A stretch of DNA of 10,670 nucleotides from Thermoflexales bacterium (GTDB lineage: Bacteria; Chloroflexota; Anaerolineae; Fen-1058), in NCBI GenBank assembly GCA_016931085.1, contig JAFGFO010000125.1, positions 1 to 10,670 of the forward strand, read 5' to 3'. The translations under genes were made by a program, and so were the position numbers. Positions within the stretch are counted from its first letter, which is position 1, and each line of letters begins with the position of its first letter. Positions 6,840 to 10,670 of this stretch are shown one piece after another. The notes under the pieces are model-generated. The model had not been told where the DNA came from, made no database searches, and worked only from the letters and a program-made list of their open reading frames with translations.

Positions 6840-7480
6840 ACGCTGTGCACGGCGAGCAGCCCTCTTCGCCCCGTCCCCCAAGGGGGAAGGGCAGGCAAGC
6901 AACGAGCAAACCACAACCCGCAACCCGCAACTCAACTCTCTTGGTCATCGGTCGTTGGTTGTCGATCATCATCGTCCTGGCCTTTGTGGCCCTGCTGGCC
7001 TTGGGGCTGCGCAACCGCAATGCGAGCCAGCCTTTGGAAGGAACGGCGGCGCCCGATTTTACGCTGCCCCTGTTCAGCGCTTACGAGGCCGGGCTGGGAT
7101 CGGAGGTGCAGTTGTCGAGCTTGCGCGGCCAGGTGGTGGTGCTCAACTTTTGGGCCTCGTGGTGCGTCACCTGCCGCGACGAACAGCTCTTTCTCGAGCG
7201 AACCTGGCAGCGTTACAAGGACGAGGGCGTGGTCGTTTTGGGCGTCGATTACGTGGATACCGAGCCGGCTGCCCGAGCCTACCTGCAAGAGTTTGGCGTG
7301 AGCTATCCCAACGGGCCGGATCTGGGGACCAAGATCTCGTCCCTCTATCGCATCCGGGGCGTGCCGGAGACCTTTGTGCTCGACAGGTCGGGCCAGATCG
7401 TTTTGTTTCGCCCGATGCCCTTTTCAACGCCGGCTTTGCAGGCCGAGCTGATTGCCGCCATCGAGCAGGCGATCAAGTAG
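6836..7480 (+). CDS. ccmG: CcmG/ResA-type membrane thioredoxin
   Basis: This protein would pass reducing equivalents across the envelope to CcmH or directly to apocytochromes. The 214-residue sequence has an unusual basic, Pro-rich N-terminal extension (1-35), one membrane anchor (about 36-57) and a TlpA/ResA-like thioredoxin domain. Within it are APDFTLPLF (72-80), the active site WASWCVTC (C110, C113), GVDYVD (136-141) and the cis-proline loop GVPETF (P177). WCVTC is usual for cytochrome-maturation thioredoxins. ATG 6836 overlaps the ccmH stop in ATGA. The extension is encoded by low-complexity DNA (CCCCCAAGGGGG near 6876-6887, then ACCCGCA-type heptads to about 6935), so it was probably acquired from repeat sequence. 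It could be named ccmG, resA or dsbE; the operon position favours ccmG. Confidence 0.92.
   Translation: MNAVHGEQPSSPRPPRGKGRQATSKPQPATRNSTLLVIGRWLSIIIVLAFVALLALGLRNRNASQPLEGTAAPDFTLPLFSAYEAGLGSEVQLSSLRGQVVVLNFWASWCVTCRDEQLFLERTWQRYKDEGVVVLGVDYVDTEPAARAYLQEFGVSYPNGPDLGTKISSLYRIRGVPETFVLDRSGQIVLFRPMPFSTPALQAELIAAIEQAIK
6895..6935 (+). repeat. Degenerate heptad repeat in ccmG 5' coding region
   Basis: Reading in sevens from 6895 gives GCAAGCA, ACGAGCA, AACCACA, ACCCGCA, ACCCGCA and ACTCAAC. Two units are identical and the others related. The tract encodes the Gln/Ser/Pro/Thr-rich cytoplasmic extension before the membrane anchor. It is weaker than the other period-7 tracts in this operon. Confidence 0.6.
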
Positions 7481-7487
7481 GAAAATA

Positions 7488-7529
7488 TTAATTATTAATT
7501 GTTAATTGTTAATTATTAATTGTTAATTA
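7488..7529 (+). repeat. TTAATTR heptad repeat spanning the ccmG-ccmI junction
   Basis: Six tandem copies of TTAATTA or TTAATTG fill nearly all of the 48-bp gap after ccmG. The final A (7529) is the first base of the next gene's ATG. The tract is pure A/T apart from three G in a GC-rich operon, and no Shine-Dalgarno lies within reach of that ATG; the nearest purine run is GGAAAA at 7481 and just before. It could act as an unstructured leader for initiation, or as an UP-element-like sequence. Confidence 0.95.
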
Positions 7530-8032
7530 TGAACCTTGCAGCAATCATCATCGGGTTAGCTATAACTGTGGCGGTGGCGGCCTACGTGGCCGAGCCATTG
7601 GTGCGTGGGCGGAGATCAGAGATCAGAGATCAGAGATCAAAGATCAGAGACCCGCACGGAGCGTCAGAGATCGAGACCTCGTATCGTACTACCTTGGAGG
7701 CGATTCGCGAGCTGGACTTTGACTTCCAGACCGGCAAGATCGTAGAGGAAGATTACCGCACGCTGCGCGAACGCTACGTGTCGCAAGGCGCGGCCTTGTT
7801 GCAAAGACTTGACCAACTCGACAGCAGCGCACCCGAGGCCGCCCGCCAGAGGCGGGCGCCGGCCCCGAGCGGCGAGACCGTTTCTGACCAGATCGAGGCG
7901 CTGGTTATGGCGCGCCGCAAGCCCGGCTCCCAGGCACGCCCGGCGCAAACCTGCCCGGCGTGTGGCCAACCGTGCCGGGCAGAGGATCGCTTTTGCGGCA
8001 AGTGCGGCGCGCGCCTGGAGGCCGAGGCATGA
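7529..8032 (+). CDS. CcmI-like membrane protein with C-terminal zinc ribbon
   Basis: The 167-residue protein has an N-terminal membrane helix (about 4-24). A basic linker (26-42) is encoded partly by a GAGATCA heptad repeat. A helical segment, LEAIRELDFDFQTGKIVEEDYRTLRERY (here by positions 56-83), resembles the first helices of CcmI: short-tether helices with the D/E-Y-x-x-L-R pattern. After a Pro/Ala-rich spacer comes a zinc ribbon, CPAC at 142-145 and CGKC at 156-159, with a fifth Cys at 149. The TPR domain of proteobacterial CcmI is absent. It sits where ccmI often sits and may help hold apocytochrome or the ligase complex; the zinc ribbon should lie on the cytoplasmic side only if the topology is N-out, which is not settled. 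ATG 7529 is preferred over TTG 7520 inside the repeat. The stop overlaps the next start (ATGA). Confidence 0.82.
   Translation: MNLAAIIIGLAITVAVAAYVAEPLVRGRRSEIRDQRSKIRDPHGASEIETSYRTTLEAIRELDFDFQTGKIVEEDYRTLRERYVSQGAALLQRLDQLDSSAPEAARQRRAPAPSGETVSDQIEALVMARRKPGSQARPAQTCPACGQPCRAEDRFCGKCGARLEAEA
7612..7646 (+). repeat. GAGATCA heptad repeat inside the CcmI-like gene
   Basis: There are four perfect copies of GAGATCA and a fifth with one change (AAGATCA), and the tract then fades at GAGACCC. It encodes the charged RSEIRDQRSKIRD linker just after the membrane helix. A change in copy number not divisible by three would frameshift the gene before its helical and zinc-ribbon parts. Confidence 0.94.
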
Positions 8033-9306
8033 GGAAGGTTTCAGGTTTCAGGTTTCAGGTTATCACCTCTTCCCTCTGTGTCCTCGGTGTCTCTGTGGCT
8101 ATTCTTGGTTTCACATCCAGCGTGCTGGCCGCGCCGACTCAATCATTCGCCACGCTTCAGGCCACCCCGGTCGCCACCGCCACAGCCGACCCGTTTTCGA
8201 CCGGGATGCCAGGCGAGGCGCAGACGCCGCAGGTGGCGGTCGTCGGCCAGGTGGTGGGGGGCACGGCCGGCCAGCAACTACCGCCCGGCCTGGTGATGAC
8301 GTTGTACGCGCTTACTCCCGACATGCAAACCGTGATCCTGACGCGCACGGCCGTGACGGACGAGGCGGGGCGGGCGCACTTTGGAAGTGTGCCGGCCGTG
8401 TCCGGTACCTTGTACGCGGCCGCGGTTGACTATGGGGCGGTCAGCTATTTCAGCAGGCTGCAGCAGGGGAACCCCGACCAGGCGGCCTTGACGCTGCCGG
8501 TGACGGTGTACGAGTCCACCTCAGATCCGGCCCTGATCCGCCTGGATCGCTTGCACCTGATCCTGGCCGTGCAGGCCGGCAGCCTGCAGGTGAGCGAGGT
8601 GTGGGCCGTGTCGAATGCCAGCGACCGCGTTTACCTGGACGGCGACGGCGCCTCCTTGCGCGTCCAGTTGCCGGCCGGCGCAACCAACCTGGAATTCCAA
8701 GGCGGCGAGTGGGGGGAGCGTTACTTGCCCGTGGAAGGTGGCTTTGTAGACACCGAGGCGGTGCGTCCTGGCGAGCAAGCTCATCAACTCGTCTTTTCGT
8801 TCGTGCTGCCCTACGATGGTCGCTCGCTCGACGTGGCGTTGCCACTCGCTTACCCTCTGAACCGCGTGGATTTGTTATTGCCCGACGTGGGCGTGCAGTT
8901 GACCAGCCCGCAGTTGGTGGCGGCGGGGCCTCGCCAGACGCAAATGGGCGCCTACCAGCATTTCACACTGGCCCAGCCGTTGGCAGCCGGCCAGGCTTTG
9001 TCGTTTCGCCTGGATGGGGCAGTTGCCGGCGCGTCGTCAGGAAATGGCGCGACAGGCTCTCCTCCCTCCTGGCTGCTGCCTGGCGCCGTCGCCTTGGCCT
9101 CGGCGGCATTGGCTGGCGCGTTCATCTGGTGGCGCTTGTGCCGGCCGGCTGCGGCCGCAGAAACTGCGGAGGCCGATCAGGATGCCTTGATCGAGGCGAT
9201 CGCCGCCCTGGATGATGCCTACGAGGCCGCCCAACTCCCCGAGAGCGATTACCGCCGCCAGCGCGAAAGGCTCAAAGCGGAATTGACCGAGTTGATGAGG
9301 TGTTAG
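8029..9306 (+). CDS. Secreted, C-terminally anchored envelope protein, last gene of ccm operon
   Basis: I do not recognise a named family. The 425-residue product has a signal peptide (1-34, ending SSVLA). A beta-rich region (about 68-160) looks like a carboxypeptidase-regulatory/Ig-type fold, with VVGQVVGGTAGQQLPPGL and TDEAGRAHFGSVP. A second beta domain (about 165-330) and a Gly/Ser spacer follow, then one membrane helix (about 348-368, ending FIWWRLCR) and a cytoplasmic helical tail (383-423). That tail, starting IEAIAALDDAY and ending in DYRRQRERLKAEL, matches the helical segment of the gene just upstream. There are no heme, thiol-redox or protease motifs. It overlaps the previous stop by ATGA, so it is probably co-translated and may scaffold or sense something for the Ccm complex. 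ATG 8029 is used; an earlier GTG in frame lies inside the previous gene. Confidence 0.8.
   Translation: MRKVSGFRFQVITSSLCVLGVSVAILGFTSSVLAAPTQSFATLQATPVATATADPFSTGMPGEAQTPQVAVVGQVVGGTAGQQLPPGLVMTLYALTPDMQTVILTRTAVTDEAGRAHFGSVPAVSGTLYAAAVDYGAVSYFSRLQQGNPDQAALTLPVTVYESTSDPALIRLDRLHLILAVQAGSLQVSEVWAVSNASDRVYLDGDGASLRVQLPAGATNLEFQGGEWGERYLPVEGGFVDTEAVRPGEQAHQLVFSFVLPYDGRSLDVALPLAYPLNRVDLLLPDVGVQLTSPQLVAAGPRQTQMGAYQHFTLAQPLAAGQALSFRLDGAVAGASSGNGATGSPPSWLLPGAVALASAALAGAFIWWRLCRPAAAAETAEADQDALIEAIAALDDAYEAAQLPESDYRRQRERLKAELTELMRC
8035..8062 (+). repeat. CAGGTTT heptad repeat at start of the 425-aa envelope gene
   Basis: There are four tandem heptads: two perfect CAGGTTT (8042-8055) flanked by AAGGTTT and CAGGTTA. 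They encode codons 3-11 (KVSGFRFQV), the positively charged start of the signal peptide. The following 8068-8100 (CTCTGTGTCC, TCGGTGTCTC, TGTGGCT) is also repeat-like and encodes the hydrophobic core. Confidence 0.9.
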
Positions 9307-9433
9307 AACTATCCGCTAATCTACGCGAACACTTGCACCTGCGATGCAAGTGCAGGTGTCTGCACAAATGATTTAGATTTGTGGAAATTAGTGGAAGGAT
9401 TCGCTTCGAATCCTCATTCCTGGAGAAATTCTT
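9307..9433. repeat. Three hairpins in the gap after the ccm operon
   Basis: CACTTGCA (9330-9337) pairs with TGCAAGTG (9345-9352), and the overlapping CACCTGC (9336-9342) pairs instead with GCAGGTG (9352-9358), so the two folds exclude each other. CACAAAT (9363-9369) pairs with ATTTGTG (9377-9383). AGGATTCG (9396-9403) pairs with CGAATCCT (9407-9414) around a CTT loop. CGAACACTTGCAC is shared with 3977-3989, and ACGCGAACAC (9323-9332) is shared with 10342-10351. No U-run follows, so a terminator role is possible but not clear. GGAG at 9422-9425 serves the next gene. Confidence 0.7.
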
Positions 9434-10297
9434 ATGCGCAGCGAACAAGAAATGCTCGATCTCATTCTGACTACCGCCAGGGACGACGAGCGGATACGGG
9501 CCGTGGTCATGAACGGCTCGCGTGCCAACCCCAACGCCCCGCCTGATTTCTTCCAAGATTTCGACGTCGTCTATATCGTCACCGACGCCGCTCCCTTCAG
9601 GCATAACTATGAGTGGATAAAACGCTTCGGCCAACTGATGATTCTGCAACTGCCAGACGATATGGGGGATTCGCCTCCCGGCCCAGACGATAGCTTTGCC
9701 TACCTCATGCAGTTTATGGATGGCAATCGAATCGATCTCACCATTTTCCCCGTGGCCAAGCTGCCCAAGCTTAAAGACAGCCAGAGCATTTTGCTCCTCG
9801 ACAAGGATGGCCTTATCGGGCCGCTGGCGCCTCCCAGCGACAGCGACTATCTTCCCAAGCCGCCCAGCGCCAAGGACTTTGGCGACTGCTGCAACGAATT
9901 CTGGTGGGTTAGCCCTTACGTGGCCAAGGGATTGTGGAGGGAGGAAATAACCTACGCGAAAGGGTTCGAGCACTATGTCCGGGAGGAGCTTATGAAGATG
10001 CTGAGCTGGTACATCGGCGTCACGACCGGCTTCTCCGTCAGCCCTGGCAAGTCTGGGAAATACATGAAAAAGTATCTCGAGCCGGAGCTGTGGGAGCTGC
10101 TTGAGAAAAGCTATTCCGACGCCGGCTACGACGCCACCTGGGAAGCGTTGTATACCATGGGCGATCTGTTCAGGCGGGTGGCGCTGCCCGTTGCGGAGCA
10201 TTTTGGCTTTGACTATCCGCACGGCGACGACGAGCGGGTCAGCGCTCACCTGAGGCACGTGCGAGCGCTGCCCAAAGATGCGCCGGCGATGTATTGA
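9434..10297 (+). CDS. ANT(6)/AadK-family aminoglycoside 6-adenylyltransferase-like protein
   Basis: ATG 9434 has GGAG 8 nt upstream. The 287-residue length matches the AadK/ANT(6) family (about 285-300). The N-terminal nucleotidyltransferase domain has VVMNGSRANPNAP (24-36) followed by QDFDVVYIV (41-49). G28-S29-R30 and the D42/D44 pair form the metal and nucleotide site. The C-terminal domain keeps FWWVSPYVAKGLWREEI and MLSWYIGVTTGFSVSPGKSG, both characteristic of the family. Known members adenylate streptomycin at the 6-position using ATP in the cytoplasm. Many environmental and chromosomal relatives have unproven substrates, so resistance is only a possibility. It is separated from the ccm operon by 127 bp of hairpins and seems independently expressed, though no promoter is clear. 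No mobile element flanks it, and its base composition is like its neighbours'. Confidence 0.93.
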   Translation: MRSEQEMLDLILTTARDDERIRAVVMNGSRANPNAPPDFFQDFDVVYIVTDAAPFRHNYEWIKRFGQLMILQLPDDMGDSPPGPDDSFAYLMQFMDGNRIDLTIFPVAKLPKLKDSQSILLLDKDGLIGPLAPPSDSDYLPKPPSAKDFGDCCNEFWWVSPYVAKGLWREEITYAKGFEHYVREELMKMLSWYIGVTTGFSVSPGKSGKYMKKYLEPELWELLEKSYSDAGYDATWEALYTMGDLFRRVALPVAEHFGFDYPHGDDERVSAHLRHVRALPKDAPAMY

Positions 10298-10355
10298 CAC
10301 GGATTCGCTTTCCGAAGGACACGGATTAGGCGCGTGAGTACACGCGAACACGGAT
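10297..10355. repeat. Three copies of ACACGGAT in the spacer after the ANT(6) gene
   Basis: ACACGGAT occurs at 10297-10304 (beginning at the last base of the ANT(6) stop codon), 10319-10326 and 10348-10355. Between them are TTCGCTTTCCGAA and GCGTGAGTACACGC, both short imperfect palindromes. ACGCGAACAC at 10342-10351 repeats the text at 9323-9332. This is dispersed intergenic repeat sequence and has no coding signal. Confidence 0.65.
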
Positions 10356-10368
10356 GCTTCACATAGTC

Positions 10369-10408
10369 CGTAGGTTGGGTTTCGGCTTATGCCTCAACCC
10401 AACCTACG
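10369..10408. terminator. Bidirectional hairpin between convergent genes
   Basis: CGTAGGTTGGGTT (10369-10381) pairs perfectly over 13 bp with AACCCAACCTACG (10396-10408). The 14-nt loop can form a small inner GGC/GCC stem, and GTTTTG follows on the + strand. It sits between the rightward ANT(6) gene and the leftward peptidase fragment, as expected of a shared transcription terminator. GTAGGTTGGGTT palindromes also occur as dispersed repeats in several bacterial groups, so it may be a repeat exapted as a terminator. Confidence 0.75.
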
Positions 10409-10440
10409 TTTTGTCAAATGTCAGGTAGCTGGGAACTGAT

Positions 10441-10670
10441 TCATTGGTCCCTGATCACCAACGGTAAGAAAACGTACTCCTGACCGCCTGCATCGGCGGT
10501 GTACCCGGATCGACCGGGTCTTCTCCCGGCAAGCCGGATATCCCAAAGTAGGCCACCAGGAACTCGTCCCAGGCCGTCTGGCCGCCAAAGGCCCAACTGC
10601 CGCCCGTGACGTAATTGGCATAATCCCACCCGCCGCTGCGGGGCGGGAAGTAGATCGCCAGCCCGTGCGC
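10441..10670 (-). pseudogene. 3' end of a clostripain-family (C11) peptidase gene, apparently frameshifted, cut by window edge
   Basis: On the - strand the frame entering from the window edge reads AHGLAIYFPPRSGGWDYANY, then FGGQTAWDEFLVAYFG, ending PGEDPVDPGTPPM. This matches the C-terminal region of clostripain-like cysteine peptidases, with the G-L-S/A-I-Y-F-P strand and the W-D-E-F-L-x-A-Y end. That frame meets TGA at 10455-10457 after a poor tail. The neighbouring frame, entered anywhere around 10480-10530, reads AGGQEYVFLPLVIRDQ and stops at 10441-10443. YLPLV-(I/L)R-type endings are a recurrent C-terminus of secreted proteins in Chloroflexota, so the intended end is probably in that second frame. 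A one-base indel, real or from sequencing, would explain both. The catalytic His and Cys lie outside the window. Confidence 0.68.

Noticed and set aside
7612..7646. CRISPR-like array made of the short direct repeats
   Set aside because: The units are 7 bp, contiguous, without spacers, and lie in coding sequence; this is a microsatellite.
9434..10297. Recently acquired mobile resistance gene
   Set aside because: No transposase, integron site or composition shift flanks it; the family also has ordinary chromosomal members.
9272..10351. 359-aa open frame on the - strand opposite the ANT(6) gene
   Set aside because: The + strand frame has clear family motifs and a good ribosome binding site; the - strand product matches nothing recognisable.

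Overview
The window looks like a chromosomal contig from a GC-rich Chloroflexota bacterium, probably of the Anaerolineae type, though this is inference from style. The supporting signs are Thr/Pro-rich membrane linkers, a protein tail ending in a LPLVIR-type motif, period-7 repeats embedded in genes, and the same kinds of short repeat text recurring between genes. No rRNA, tRNA, CRISPR array or insertion sequence was seen.

Positions 1-1287 are a graveyard of three gene fragments on the + strand, placed end to end. They are a beta-helix repeat surface protein with an early stop, an internal deletion and a lost 3' end; the N-terminus of a DNA methylase with its own ribosome binding site; and the C-terminal part of a histidine phosphatase without its catalytic RHG segment. 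Positions 1317-3158 (- strand) hold an intact, secreted, membrane-anchored c-type cytochrome with nine CXXCH heme motifs.

A near-consensus sigma-70 promoter (3455-3483) lies in the 355-bp gap upstream of the divergent cytochrome gene. It starts a + strand cytochrome c maturation (System I, Ccm) operon: ccmE, ccmF, ccmH, a ccmG/resA-type thioredoxin, a short CcmI-like protein with a zinc ribbon, and a 425-aa envelope protein that ends in a helical module resembling part of its neighbour. Three junctions are 4-bp ATGA overlaps, so translation is probably coupled. CcmE delivers heme, CcmF ligates it, and CcmH and CcmG keep apocytochrome cysteines reduced. The adjacent nine-heme cytochrome is an obvious client. 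ccmA, ccmB, ccmC and ccmD are not in the window.

Two features of the operon stand out. First, the chemistry is the variant type: CcmE has Cys in place of the heme-binding His (CXXXY), and CcmH carries two extra cysteines after its CXXC. Second, nearly every gene start in the operon contains or abuts a different tandem repeat with a 7-bp period. These encode parts of signal peptides and linkers, and one supplies the first base of a start codon.

Downstream are an ANT(6)-type aminoglycoside nucleotidyltransferase gene (9434-10297), a strong bidirectional hairpin (10369-10408), and the 3' end of a convergent clostripain-family peptidase gene that appears frameshifted and runs off the window.
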